From NCBI RefSeq assembly GCF_016905005.1, contig NZ_JADIKC010000003.1, positions 310,001-374,000 on the forward strand: DNA of 64,000 nt. Reading direction: 5' to 3'. The stretch is from Dyella kyungheensis (lineage in GTDB: Bacteria; Pseudomonadota; Gammaproteobacteria; Xanthomonadales; Rhodanobacteraceae). Below the pieces are notes generated by a model that had not been told where the DNA came from, did no database searches, and saw only the letters and a list, made by a program, of their open reading frames with translations. Positions 9,147 through 18,072 of the stretch are shown here, piece after piece; the first letter of the stretch is position 1; each line of letters begins with the position of its first letter. The position numbers and the translations under genes are program-made.

Positions 9147-9555
9147 AAGCAGCGTTTGCGGCATCCGCTCCAAGGTGCGTGATCCCCTGAAAACAGGCTG
9201 CTGCGTCGCAGCAGCCGTGTGTTGCGTCAAGGCGCTGGCGGGTGCCGCGCAGGCAGGCGATCGACGACTGCCACAGCGAGAAGCAGGCGGATGCATCGCG
9301 CCGCCTCGCACCATCGCATGCACCGCAACAATCGCAATTTATTGCTGCCGCGCAGCCCGTATTGCAACTGAATGGCCGTCATTGCGTGAGACAACCAAGG
9401 GCCATGCATGGGTATAGGCTGCGCAGCGGAAGGACCGGCAATGATTATCTTCGCCGCCGGTTTGCCGTCGTCGTTCGGCAAGGACGATCACGGTTGTTGC
9501 ATGGAAGTGCGGCCCCACCGCACGGTTACCTCACCGCTTCTGGAGACACCTACCC
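9147..9555. other. 409-base gap between the NrsF gene and the methionine-repeat gene
   Basis: No convincing gene. A GC hairpin GGCTGCTGCG/CGCAGCAGCC near 9196-9218 could end the sigma-anti-sigma transcript but has no T-run. I do not find GTAACC-N16-CGAA on the plus strand here, so how the downstream methionine-repeat gene is driven is open. Confidence 0.6.
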
Positions 9556-9858
9556 ATGAAAGTTTCCCGTTACGCCGTACTCGCCTTCGCGACCGCCACC
9601 GTGTTCGGCCTGGCCATGTCGCCGGTCATGGCACAGAACAGCGCGCCGCAGTCGACCCCGCCGCAGTCGAGCCAGGATGCGATGAAGTCCAGCTCGGACG
9701 CGATGAAGTCCAGCAGCGACTCGATGAAGAGCGATTCGATGAAGAGCGACTCGATGAGCAGCGACGCCATGAAGAGCGATCCCAGCCAGACGCATCACAA
9801 GAAGCAGCACAACAAGAAGAGCGGCGCGCCCGCCTCGTCGTCCAGCGCCGGTCACTGA
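9556..9858 (+). CDS. Small exported methionine-repeat protein (MXKDX type)
   Basis: 100 residues. Signal peptide of 26 residues cut after VMA. The mature part holds methionines at residues 43, 50, 57, 62, 67 and 72 in units such as SDAMKSS and SDSMK, spaced 7, 7, 5, 5, 5, and then a His/Lys-rich tail (HHKKQHNKK). It fits the pentapeptide MXKDX repeat family. Methionine-rich exported peptides of this sort (MrpX in Azospira) act as sacrificial oxidant scavengers recycled by periplasmic methionine sulfoxide reductase. The neighbouring MsrB and SigF-type system suggest the same role here (inference); metal binding is an alternative. Confidence 0.82.
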   Translation: MKVSRYAVLAFATATVFGLAMSPVMAQNSAPQSTPPQSSQDAMKSSSDAMKSSSDSMKSDSMKSDSMSSDAMKSDPSQTHHKKQHNKKSGAPASSSSAGH

Positions 9859-9877
9859 TACCGACGCGCGGAGAAGT

Positions 9878-9911
9878 GAGGCTCTTCCCGCGAGGGGAGA
9901 GCCTCTTTTTT
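9878..9911 (+). terminator. Rho-independent terminator after the methionine-repeat gene
   Basis: Stem GAGGCTCTTCCC / GGGGAGAGCCTC with a short loop, followed by a run of seven T. It closes the stress module before rsfS. Confidence 0.9.
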
Positions 9912-10053
9912 TCCATGGACCGGGCCGCAGCGATTGCTGTCACGGAAGGCATTTGTTGCCGTTCAGGGCGAGGCGAGCGGGCGTTCTTAAAAGCGACGCT
10001 GGCCGTCGCCAGCCCCGCCAGGGAGGCGCCCGCGGTCCAGGCGGTTCGACCGG

Positions 10054-10085
10054 TTGACATGGGCTTCAAACTGGTCCGGTATACT
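10054..10085 (+). promoter_or_regulatory. Candidate promoter of rsfS-rlmH
   Basis: A perfect TTGACA (10054-10059) and TATACT (10080-10085). The 20-base spacer is longer than optimal. A separate promoter is expected because the stress module and a terminator cut rsfS off from the nadD transcript. Confidence 0.45.
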
Positions 10086-10132
10086 GCGGGTGCGCCATCC
10101 CGCGCGTCGATCCCGCATCGAGGCAAAAGCAC

Positions 10133-10525
10133 TTGAGTCAGACTGCCAAGCGCAGCACCAAATCCGCCACCACGGCGGTCGTTCGTCAGCAAGTCATCAA
10201 CGCGCTGGACGAATTGAAGGCCAAGGACATTCGTGAAATCGACGTCCGCGGCAAGACCTCCATCGCCGATCTGCTGGTCATCGCTTCCGGCACCTCCGCG
10301 CGCCACGTCAAATCCATTGCCGACGAAGTCGTCAAGTTCGCCAAGCAGGCGGGCGTGATGCCGCTCGGCGTGGAAGGCGAGCGCGAAGCCGAATGGGTAC
10401 TGGTGGACCTGGGTGACGTGATCGTTCACGTCATGCTGCCGCGCATTCGCGAGTTCTATGGCCTGGAAAGGCTGTGGACCGTGGGTGATCGCGAAGTAGA
10501 CACCGAAGTCGCCAACGCGGGCTGA
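10133..10525 (+). CDS. rsfS: Ribosomal silencing factor RsfS
   Basis: 130-residue protein that binds L14 on the 50S subunit and blocks subunit joining in slow growth. The conserved RsfS core is present ([36 protein letters not shown] ... [29 protein letters not shown]). The start appears to be TTG at 10133, with GAGG about ten bases upstream and no ATG suitable in frame. It is followed by rlmH as in most gammaproteobacteria. Confidence 0.95.
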   Translation: MSQTAKRSTKSATTAVVRQQVINALDELKAKDIREIDVRGKTSIADLLVIASGTSARHVKSIADEVVKFAKQAGVMPLGVEGEREAEWVLVDLGDVIVHVMLPRIREFYGLERLWTVGDREVDTEVANAG

Positions 10526-10610
10526 TGGCCTGCGCGCTGGCGGCGAATGCCGCGCTCCGTTCCACGGGCGCGGCTTCCCCCTTGTTTCCCCGATTTTTGG
10601 ATCGTGATTC

Positions 10611-11081
10611 ATGCGCGCCCGCCTGATCGCCGTCGGTGAACGCATGCCTGCGTGGGTAGCCGAAGGCTTTGCCGAATACCGCAAGCGGCTATCGCACGAC
10701 CTCCCGCTGGAATTGATCGAGCTCAAGCCCGGCACTCGCGGCAAGGGGCGCGATGATGCGCGCGCGATCCAGGATGAAGGCGCTGCGATGCTGGCAGCCT
10801 TGCCGCGCGACATCCACGTGGTTGCGCTCGATGGGCGCGGCAAGACCTGGTCCAGCGAAGAGCTAGCCGCGCAGCTGGCCAAATGGCGCATGTCCGGACG
10901 CGATATCGCGTTTCTCATCGGCGGTCCCGACGGCCACGCGCCTGAGGTGTTGCAGCGGGCCGATCAATCGTGGTCGCTGGGGCCGCTGACGCTGCCGCAC
11001 ATGCTGGTGCGGCTGGTGCTGGCCGAACAGCTCTATCGCGCCACCACCTTGCTGGCGGGACACCCGTACCACCGCGCTTAG
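10611..11081 (+). CDS. rlmH: 23S rRNA (pseudouridine1915-N3)-methyltransferase
   Basis: 156-residue SPOUT methyltransferase that modifies pseudouridine 1915 in helix 69 of 23S rRNA. Seen: the N-terminal MRARLIAVGERMPAWV, ALDGRGKTWSSEELA, the knot region FLIGGPDGHAPEV, and the C-terminal LAEQLYRATTLLAGHPYHR with the expected terminal His-Arg. Length and order after rsfS are standard. Confidence 0.97.
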   Translation: MRARLIAVGERMPAWVAEGFAEYRKRLSHDLPLELIELKPGTRGKGRDDARAIQDEGAAMLAALPRDIHVVALDGRGKTWSSEELAAQLAKWRMSGRDIAFLIGGPDGHAPEVLQRADQSWSLGPLTLPHMLVRLVLAEQLYRATTLLAGHPYHRA

Positions 11082-11218
11082 GCCGTGGCTTCATCCGCCA
11101 ACGGCGAGGGCGTCGTCCGATGTGCCGCCCGAGCGTTTTTTCCCTCGAAAGTGGTCATAGGCGCGCCTGGGACGCCCACGCATACTGGCTTCAACACCGC
11201 CATTGCGAGGATCCGCGC

Positions 11219-11668
11219 ATGTCCGTCCCGGTACGCCAGGCCACCATTCACGACCTCGATCGGATCGCGCCGCTGTTCGACGCGTACCGGGTGTTCTATG
11301 GCCAGCCGACGGATATCCCGCGCGCCACGCAATTCCTGCGCGAACGCTTTGCGCATCACGACTCGGTGGTGCTGCTGGCGACGGATGAGGAGGGCGCGGG
11401 GGCGGGATTCGTGCAGCTGTATCCGATCTTTTCCTCGGTGCGCACGGCACGCATCTACCTGCTCAATGATCTTTTTGTCGCAGCGGGCATGCGCCGACGC
11501 GGTGTGGCTGCGACCTTGATGCGCGAAGCGGTGGACTTCGCGCGTGCGGTGGGCGCATCGGGCATGACCCTCGCCACGGCGCACACCAACGCGCCCGCGC
11601 AGCGTTTGTACGAGTCGTTGGGGTGGACGCGCGATGACGAATTTCGCGAGTACACCATTCGGTTCTGA
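11219..11668 (+). CDS. GNAT-family N-acetyltransferase
   Basis: 149 residues with the GNAT fold: LNDLFVAAGMRRRGVAATLM is motif A with the acetyl-CoA binding R/Q-x-x-G-x-G/A loop, and AQRLYESLGWTRDDEF is the C-terminal motif B. The start at 11219 has GAGGA in front. Substrate unknown. It lies between rlmH and the CoA-transferase remnant with no tight coupling. Confidence 0.88.
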   Translation: MSVPVRQATIHDLDRIAPLFDAYRVFYGQPTDIPRATQFLRERFAHHDSVVLLATDEEGAGAGFVQLYPIFSSVRTARIYLLNDLFVAAGMRRRGVAATLMREAVDFARAVGASGMTLATAHTNAPAQRLYESLGWTRDDEFREYTIRF

Positions 11669-11767
11669 ATTGCTCCGATTCTGAAAACATCGACCATCGT
11701 CGGGCTTGCCAGGAGTTCGAGGTTTCCGCGCGCTACCATCTGATGCTTGCCGTGCAGGAGATATCAC

Positions 11768-13275
11768 ATGGACAAGCGCATTCGTCATGCAGGACTGGCC
11801 GCCAAGGTGACCACGGCGGCCCACGCCGCCGAGCGGATCGATCACGGCATGACCATCGGCATGAGCGGTTTCACCGGCGCGGGTTATCCGAAGGCCGTGC
11901 CGCGCTGGCCGCGCGCATGGTGGCGACGCACGAGCGTGGCGAGCCGTTTCGCGTGCGCATGCTGACGGGCGCTTCCACGGCGCCGGAACTCGATGGCGCG
12001 CTGGCGCGTGCCGACGGCATCGATCTGCGCCTGCCGTACCAATCCGATCCGGAACTGCGTGCGCGCATCAATCGCGGCGAGATGGATTATCTGGACGTCC
12101 ATCTCAGCCATGTCGCCCAGTACGCGTGGTTCGGCTTCTTCGGCAAGATCGATCTGGCGGTGATCGAGGCGGCGGCGATCATGCCCGACGGCAGCCTGCT
12201 GGCCTCGTCATCGGTGGGCAACAACAAGACCTGGCTCGATCTGGCGGACAAGGTGATCGTCGAGGTCAACCACTGGCAGCCGCTCGAACTGGACGGCATG
12301 CACGACATCTACTACGGCACTGCCTTGCCGCCGAATCGCCGGCCGATTCCGTTGCTCAAGCCGGACGACCGCATCGGCGAAAAATATCTTCGACTCGACC
12401 CCGACAAGGTCATCGCGGTGGTGGAGACGAACGCGCCCGACCGCAACAGCGCGTTCGCGCCGCTGGACGATTGCTCGCGCCAGATCGCCGGTCACCTGAT
12501 CGATTTCTTCCGCCACGAAATCGCCAAGGGGCGTCTGCTGCCGCAATTGCTGCCGCTGCAATCGGGCGTTGGCAATATCGCCAATGCCGTGCTGGCGGGT
12601 TTGCGCGACGGCGGCTTCCGCGGACTGAGCGCATACACCGAAGTGATCCAGGACGGCATGCTCGATCTGCTGCAGGACGAGGTGCTGTCGGTGGCATCCG
12701 CCACGTCGTTCTCGCTGAGCCCTGCCGGCATCGAGCGCTTCCTCGCCAACATCGACTTCTTCCGCCAACGCATCATCCTGCGCACGCAGGAGATCTCCAA
12801 TCATCCGGAACTGGTGCGACGCCTGGGCTGCATCGCGATGAACGGCATGGTGGAGGCGGATCTCTACGGCAACATCAATTCCACCCACGTGGCCGGCACC
12901 AGCATCATCAACGGCGTCGGCGGTTCGGGTGATTTCGCGCGCAACGGCTTCCTGTCGTGCTTCCTCACCCCGAGCACGGCCAAGAACGGTGCGGTGTCGT
13001 GCATCGTGCCGATGGTGAGCCATGTCGACCACACTGAGCATGATGTTTCCGTGATCGTCACCGAGCAGGGGCTGGCCGATCTGCGCGGCCTGTCGCCGCG
13101 GCAGCGTGCCAAGGTGGTGATCGAACGCTGCGCGCATCCGGGCTACCGCCCGATGTTGCAGGATTATTTCGACCGCGCCATGCAGCACAGCCGCGGCAAG
13201 CACACGCCGCATCTGTTGCAGGAGGCACTTTCCTGGCACCAGCGTTTCCTCGACGGCGGCGATATGAGACCTTAG
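11768..13275 (+). pseudogene. Acetyl-CoA hydrolase/CoA-transferase, frameshifted
   Basis: Homologous to the succinyl-CoA:acetate CoA-transferase / acetyl-CoA hydrolase family (about 500 residues). The N-terminus (MDKRIRHAGLAAKVTTAAHA ... MSGFTGAGYPKAVP) is read from the ATG at 11768, preceded by AGGAG. The rest (ALAARMVATHERGEPFRVRMLTGAS ... GNINSTHVAGT ... VTEQGLADLRG) is read in the next frame. The join is at about 11902/11903, where adding one G to CCG-CGCTGG would restore the frame. Everything downstream is intact, including conserved GNINSTHV and the C-terminus, so the lesion is recent or a sequencing error; as written the gene cannot give a full protein. Confidence 0.85.
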
Positions 13276-13304
13276 GCGTTCTTGTCGCCACCGGAGCTGC
13301 TTCA

Positions 13305-13874
13305 ATGCTCTATCTCGCTTCCCAATCGCCGCGCCGTCGTCAGTTGCTCGAGCAGATCGGCGTCACCTTCCGCATTGTCGACGTCGACGTTCCCGAACAC
13401 CGCACGCTGGGCGAGTCGCCGCGCGACTACGTGAGCCGTGTGGCGCGCGAAAAGGCCCGCGCCGGCCTGGCCGTTTTGGAAGAACACGGCGCGGCCGTAC
13501 TGGGTGCCGACACCGAAGTGGTGCTCGATGACGAAGTCTTCGGCAAGCCCGACGATGCCGAGGACGCTGCCGTGATGCTGCGTCGCTTGTCGGGGCGCGT
13601 GCATGAGGTGATTTCCACCGTGTGGCTGGTGACGCGTTCGGGCGAATGGTCCGATACCAGCCTGTCGCGCGTGACCATGCCGACCCTGGACAACGCCACC
13701 ATCACCGCCTACATCGCCACCGGCGAGCCCTTCGGCAAGGCCGGTGCCTACGGCATCCAGGGTCATGGCGCCAAGCTGATCGAACATCTGGATGGCAGCC
13801 ATTCCGGCGTCATGGGCATGCCGATTTACGAGACGGCGCGCCTGCTGCGTTCGCACGGGTTGATCGGCGCCTGA
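13305..13874 (+). CDS. maf: Maf-type nucleoside triphosphate pyrophosphatase (dTTP/UTP)
   Basis: 189-residue house-cleaning enzyme that hydrolyses non-canonical or excess nucleotides. It has the N-terminal YLASQSPRRRQLLEQIG phosphate loop, GADTEVVLDDEVFGKP with the catalytic Asp, LSGRVHEVIST and GKAGAYGIQGHGA, which fits the YhdE (dTTP/UTP) subgroup. It is the usual follower of rlmH, here displaced by two genes; the RNase G gene often found next is absent and a convergent gene comes instead. Confidence 0.94.
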   Translation: MLYLASQSPRRRQLLEQIGVTFRIVDVDVPEHRTLGESPRDYVSRVAREKARAGLAVLEEHGAAVLGADTEVVLDDEVFGKPDDAEDAAVMLRRLSGRVHEVISTVWLVTRSGEWSDTSLSRVTMPTLDNATITAYIATGEPFGKAGAYGIQGHGAKLIEHLDGSHSGVMGMPIYETARLLRSHGLIGA

Positions 13875-13890
13875 TCGACGCCAGCGACCG

Positions 13891-14706
13891 CTACTGGCTC
13901 ATCACGAACCACGACACCACCGCCAGCAGGTTGTTCATGCCGTGCGCCACCACGGCCGGCCAGATCGAGCCCGATTGCACGCGCAGCCAACCCAGGATGA
14001 GGCCGAGCAGCGCAAGATTGGGCAAGGCGTACCAGAGGAACGACAAGTCGGGCAGGTGCACGCAGGCGAACAGCAGGGCGGACAGCACGATGGCCACGCC
14101 ATTGCCGGTGTAGCGCGCCACGGCCGACAACAACACGCCGCGAAACAGCAGTTCTTCCACCACCGGCCCGATGCTGACCACCAGCAGTGCCAACGGCAGG
14201 CGCAACGCCAGCGAGGTATGGGCACCCAGCTGCTTGATGTCCTGGCTTACCTCATGGCCTTGCGCCAGCCACTGCGTAAGCACTCCGCCGACGATCGGCA
14301 TCATCACGCCCGCGGCGAGCGCCGCTACGTAAAAAGTGGGATGTGGAGAAGAAGTGAAGCCCAGTCCGGGCGGATCGCCGACGGCCCATTGCTGCGGCCA
14401 CCAGCGGCGGCCCAGATGCACGACCACCGCGGCTGAAATCAGCAACGTGATCATCACGGCCGCAGCCGTCATGTCCGATTGGCCCAGCCAATGGCGGCCC
14501 AGCGGGATGATGTCGCCCGGTGCGCCGCCCTCGCGCAGCGCGACGATGACCCCGGCGCCCAGCGCGAGCGCGCTGCCCACGGCAAGCTGCAGGGCGAAAT
14601 ACAGGGCGATCAGGGCGATGGCATGGCCCAGGGCCGGCGCGCGCGATGCGGGGTGTGGCGGCGAAACGGGTGGATCGGTCAGGCGGTTCGCATCCATCGA
14701 AGACAT
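13891..14706 (-). CDS. CPBP-family intramembrane metalloprotease
   Basis: About 271 residues, multi-pass membrane protein of the CAAX protease and bacteriocin-processing (Abi) family. The three motifs are present: VVEELLFRGVLL (EExxxR), LFACVHLP (FxxxH) and VVAHGMNNLLAV (HxxxN/D). Six or more hydrophobic segments. The start is uncertain: ATG at 14706 or 14697, or a GTG at 14754. It runs convergent to maf with a 16-base gap. Role unknown; family members process prenylated or secreted peptides or act in immunity to peptides. Confidence 0.87.
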   Translation of the reverse strand: MSSMDANRLTDPPVSPPHPASRAPALGHAIALIALYFALQLAVGSALALGAGVIVALREGGAPGDIIPLGRHWLGQSDMTAAAVMITLLISAAVVVHLGRRWWPQQWAVGDPPGLGFTSSPHPTFYVAALAAGVMMPIVGGVLTQWLAQGHEVSQDIKQLGAHTSLALRLPLALLVVSIGPVVEELLFRGVLLSAVARYTGNGVAIVLSALLFACVHLPDLSFLWYALPNLALLGLILGWLRVQSGSIWPAVVAHGMNNLLAVVSWFVMSQ

Positions 14707-14905
14707 TCCAGGGCGCACGCGCGCAGTAGTTGCGTCAGCAGGTTTCGCGCTCACCGGCTGACAGGGTCACGCTAGACCCTGCTGCGGCGTGTGCCAATCC
14801 TGTCCTTTGGCACGGTTCGCCGGCCGCCTGTCATCGTCTTCGCCACGCTGCCTTGTATAGTGGCGGGACGTTCCAAGGAGGAAATCGGCGCTCAGGCGCC
14901 AGCCC

Positions 14906-16459
14906 ATGTTTGCATTCGACTGGCTGTCCGACCCGACTGCCTGGGCAGGTCTACTCACCCTCGTGGTGCTGGAGATCGTGCTCGGCATCGACAATCTCGT
15001 CTTCATCGCGATCCTCGCCGACAAGCTGCAGTCGAAGGAGCGCGACAAGGCCCGCGTGCTTGGCCTCCTGCTGGCCCTGATCATGCGACTCGCGCTGCTG
15101 GGCGCGATGTCGTGGCTGGTCAAACTCACCACGCCCATCCTTCAACTCGGCGCGATCTCGCTCTCGTGGCGCGACATCATCCTGCTGCTGGGCGGCGCGT
15201 TCCTGCTGTTCAAGGCCACCATCGAGCTGCATGAGCGGCTGGAGGCCAGCGACCACGACGAAGCGGCCAAGCGGACGCACGCGCGGTTCTGGCTGGTGGT
15301 GGCGCAGATCGTGGCACTCGATGCGGTGTTCTCGCTCGATTCGGTGATCACCGCCGTGGGCATGGTCGATCACCTGTCGGTGATGATGATCGCTGTGGTG
15401 GCGGCGATGATCCTGATGATCAGCGCCAGCAAGCCGCTCACCAGTTTCGTCAATTCGCGACCGACGGTGGTGATCCTGTGCCTGTCGTTCCTGTTGATGA
15501 TCGGTTTCAGCCTGGTCGCGGAAGGCTTCGGTTTTCATATTCCGAAGGGCTATCTGTACGCGGCGATCGGCTTCTCCATCCTGATCGAAGTGTTCAACCA
15601 GACCATGCGCCGCAACCGCCAGCGCAGCCTGCTGGGCAGCGCGCGCACGATGCGCGACCGCACCGCCCTGGCCGTGCTGAATCTGCTGGGCGCAGGCGGC
15701 GACGATGAAGACGCCACGCCCAAAACTACGGCGGCCAACCCCGAGGGCAGCGTCGCCGTGTTCGGCAAGGACGAACTGGCGATGGTGCAGGGCGTGCTGG
15801 ATCTGGCGCACCGGCCGGTGCGTTCGATCATGACGCCGCGCCCGGAAATCAACTGGATCGATCCGCGCGAGAACGCCGAGCAGCTTCGCGCCGAAGTCAC
15901 CGCGTCCAGCCATGCGTGGCTGCCCGTGGCAGGCGACGACCTCGATCAACTGGTCGGCGTGGCGTCTTCGCGCGACTTGTTGGCGAGCCTGCTGGAACAC
16001 GGCCAGATCGACGTGGAACAGGTCGTGCGCAAGCCGCTCACGGTGCTCGAATCGCTGAGCGTGTTGCGCCTGATCGAGGAATTCCGCCGCTCGCCGTTGC
16101 AGGTCGCACTCGTGGTGGACGAGTACGGCAGCGTGCTCGGCCTGGTCACACCCACCGACGTGCTCGAAGTGATCGCCGGCGAATTTCCCGACGACAGCAG
16201 CGGCGATCCCGCCGCCGTGCAGGAAACCGACGGCACCTGGGTGCTAGATGCCAGCCTGGATCTGCGCCGCGTCGAACACCTGCTGGGTTTGAAGCTCACC
16301 GGCGACGACAGTTTCTCCACGCTCGCCGGTTACGTGCTGCAACAGCTGGGACGTCTGCCCAGCGTGGGCGATACGTTCAGCAGCGAAGGCCTGCATTTCG
16401 AAGTGGTGGGCATGGATGGCGCGCGCATCGAGCGCCTCAAGGTGGCTTCGGTGGAATGA
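14906..16459 (+). CDS. TerC-family membrane protein with CBS pair and CorC domain
   Basis: 517 residues. Residues 1-235 are a TerC domain with seven membrane helices ([15 protein letters not shown]-type start, [15 protein letters not shown]). Residues about 290-420 are two CBS domains ([33 protein letters not shown]) and the last 80 are a CorC_HlyC transporter-associated domain. This architecture matches E. coli YoaE/YegH. TerC proteins are linked to manganese export and metal homeostasis; the CBS pair probably senses adenine nucleotides or Mg. Stand-alone gene. Confidence 0.9.
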   Translation: MFAFDWLSDPTAWAGLLTLVVLEIVLGIDNLVFIAILADKLQSKERDKARVLGLLLALIMRLALLGAMSWLVKLTTPILQLGAISLSWRDIILLLGGAFLLFKATIELHERLEASDHDEAAKRTHARFWLVVAQIVALDAVFSLDSVITAVGMVDHLSVMMIAVVAAMILMISASKPLTSFVNSRPTVVILCLSFLLMIGFSLVAEGFGFHIPKGYLYAAIGFSILIEVFNQTMRRNRQRSLLGSARTMRDRTALAVLNLLGAGGDDEDATPKTTAANPEGSVAVFGKDELAMVQGVLDLAHRPVRSIMTPRPEINWIDPRENAEQLRAEVTASSHAWLPVAGDDLDQLVGVASSRDLLASLLEHGQIDVEQVVRKPLTVLESLSVLRLIEEFRRSPLQVALVVDEYGSVLGLVTPTDVLEVIAGEFPDDSSGDPAAVQETDGTWVLDASLDLRRVEHLLGLKLTGDDSFSTLAGYVLQQLGRLPSVGDTFSSEGLHFEVVGMDGARIERLKVASVE

Positions 16460-16468
16460 GGCGAGGCC

Positions 16469-16531
16469 AGTCGCGCACAGGGGGCGCTCCCACAGGCACG
16501 GCAGTTGTGGGAGCGCACCCTGTACGCGACT
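16469..16531. repeat. Dispersed palindrome family A, copy 2 (arms in reverse order)
   Basis: Here the arm ending GCGCTCCCACA comes first and the arm TGTGGGAGCGCACCC second, so the pair is inverted outward compared with the other copies. It lies between the convergent ends of the TerC and MAPEG genes. Confidence 0.75.
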
Positions 16532-16540
16532 GGATTTGCC

Positions 16541-16936
16541 TCAACCTATCATCATCGCGCGCACCAGGCCGATCACGCCCAATACCAGCATCACCGCCCA
16601 GGCCGCCGACGAAAGCAGAAAGCCGCCACTGCGTTTGGCGGCCTCTTTCAGATAAGCCACCGCGTACCACACCCGGCCGACCACCCAGACCAGGCCAGCC
16701 ACGCTGGCCCATAGCGGGTAGCCATACTGGACGGCCAGCCACAGCGTGGGCAGGAAGATCACCGTAGCTTCGAGGGTGTTCATCTGCACCCGCCACGCGC
16801 GCTCGAACGCCGCATGGCCGCTGATCGCCGGCGCCTGGATGCCGTATTTTCCGCGCGCATGGCCGGTCGCCCAGAGGGTGCCGACTTGCAGCAGGACGGT
16901 GAGCAGTACGACGACGGCAGGCAGGTGCTGGATCAT
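16541..16936 (-). CDS. MAPEG-family membrane protein
   Basis: 131 residues with four hydrophobic helices. The features of MAPEG proteins are present: an N-terminal helix (LPAVVVLLTVLLQVGTLWATGHAR), ERAWRVQMNTLEATVIFLPTLWLA in the position of the conserved E-R-x-x-x-N-x-x-E motif, then GRVWYAVAYLKEAAKRSGGFLLS. Related enzymes are glutathione-dependent transferases or peroxidases. The start at 16936 gives the family length; the longer frame is not supported. Confidence 0.88.
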   Translation of the reverse strand: MIQHLPAVVVLLTVLLQVGTLWATGHARGKYGIQAPAISGHAAFERAWRVQMNTLEATVIFLPTLWLAVQYGYPLWASVAGLVWVVGRVWYAVAYLKEAAKRSGGFLLSSAAWAVMLVLGVIGLVRAMMIG

Positions 16937-17046
16937 GAGGGGCGTCTCGGAGAAAGGTCGCCCACTGTAGCCATCGCGTGCCAATGGCGGGAGAGGGCGC
17001 GAGGCGCTATCGTCATGCGACCCCAAGGACTTGCGAGGGCCCTCCT

Positions 17047-17913
17047 ATGGATTGGCAGAAAGGCGAACGCAGCCAGAACGTCGAAGTCGATTCCGGCGGT
17101 GGCGGTGGCGGACCCCGCTTCGGCGGCGGTCGCGGCATGGGCATTGGCGGCATCGTGGTGCTGGCCATCCTGGGCCTGGTGTTCTTCAAGGATCCCACCG
17201 CGTTGCTGGGCCAGGCCGATAGCGGCGGCCAGCAGGTGGCCGCGCCCAGCGGCCAGCCGGCGCAGGTCGATCCGCAGACCAAGGACTTCGTCAGCGCGAT
17301 CCTCGGTTCCACCGAGAAGACCTGGGGCGACATCTTTGCGGCGCATGGCCGGCAGTACGTCGATCCCAAGCTGGACCTGTTCAGCGGCGGTGTGAATACA
17401 GCCTGCGGCGCGGCATCGACCGCGGTGGGTCCGTTCTATTGTCCCGGCGACCAGCGGGTCTACCTGGATGTGTCGTTCTTCCGTGAGTTGGAAAGCCGTT
17501 TCCATGCTTCCGGCGATTTCGCCCGGGCGTACGTGATCGCCCATGAAGTGGGTCACCACGTGCAGAACCTGCTGGGCGTGTTCGACCAGGTCGAGCAGGC
17601 ACGTCGACGCGGCGCGCGCATGGAAGGGGCCGACGGCCTGTCCGTGCGGCAGGAATTGCAGGCCGACTGCTTCGCCGGTGTGTGGGCCAACCACAGCCAG
17701 CAGCGCCTGCAATGGCTGCAGCCGGGCGACATCGAATCGGCGCTCAACGCGGCCAGCAAGATCGGCGACGATGCGCTCCAGCAGCAGGCGCAGGGCAGGG
17801 TGGTGCCGGACTCGTTCACGCATGGCACCTCGGCGCAGCGCGTGAAGTGGTTCCGCGCGGGCTTCGACAGCGGCGATATCGGCAGCTGCAATACTTTCGC
17901 GGGTACGCCGTAA
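17047..17913 (+). CDS. Neutral zinc metallopeptidase, YpfJ type
   Basis: 288 residues. N-terminal Gly-rich cytoplasmic piece (SGGGGGGPRFGGGRG), one membrane helix (residues about 31-47), then a periplasmic peptidase domain with the zinc motif AYVIAHEVGHHVQNLLG and a downstream ELQADCFAGVW that supplies the third ligand. Cysteines in NTACG and YCPGDQ are conserved in the family. Substrate unknown. A start at 17047 precedes the MDWQKGERSQNVE family N-terminus. Confidence 0.93.
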   Translation: MDWQKGERSQNVEVDSGGGGGGPRFGGGRGMGIGGIVVLAILGLVFFKDPTALLGQADSGGQQVAAPSGQPAQVDPQTKDFVSAILGSTEKTWGDIFAAHGRQYVDPKLDLFSGGVNTACGAASTAVGPFYCPGDQRVYLDVSFFRELESRFHASGDFARAYVIAHEVGHHVQNLLGVFDQVEQARRRGARMEGADGLSVRQELQADCFAGVWANHSQQRLQWLQPGDIESALNAASKIGDDALQQQAQGRVVPDSFTHGTSAQRVKWFRAGFDSGDIGSCNTFAGTP

Positions 17914-17956
17914 AAGCGAGGCTGCCAGGTTCACCTCAAAGTTTCCTATCCCTCAC

Positions 17957-17984
17957 CGTCATTCCGGCCTGTGCCGGAATGACG
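17957..17984. repeat. Repeat family B hairpin
   Basis: CGTCATTCCGGC-CTGT-GCCGGAATGACG, a perfect 12-base stem in the gap after the zinc peptidase gene. Related units at 32204-32330 and 39550-39682 are spread as long-arm pairs. It may act as transcription terminator or REP element. Confidence 0.75.
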
Positions 17985-18072
17985 AGCAAAGCATCGAAGG
18001 CCCGCCATGCGGGCCTTCGGCGTTCTAGAATGCACGTCTGACGCCTCGGGGGGCGTACGTCGAACGAACTGC

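Noticed and set aside
9504-9529. GTAACC on the minus strand before the methionine-repeat gene
   Set aside because: Wrong strand for that gene, and the four bases 16 positions on read CTTC, not CGAA.
16937-17026. N-terminal extension of the MAPEG protein
   Set aside because: The added 30 residues are Pro/Ser/Arg-rich with no homology character, and the family begins at the membrane helix.
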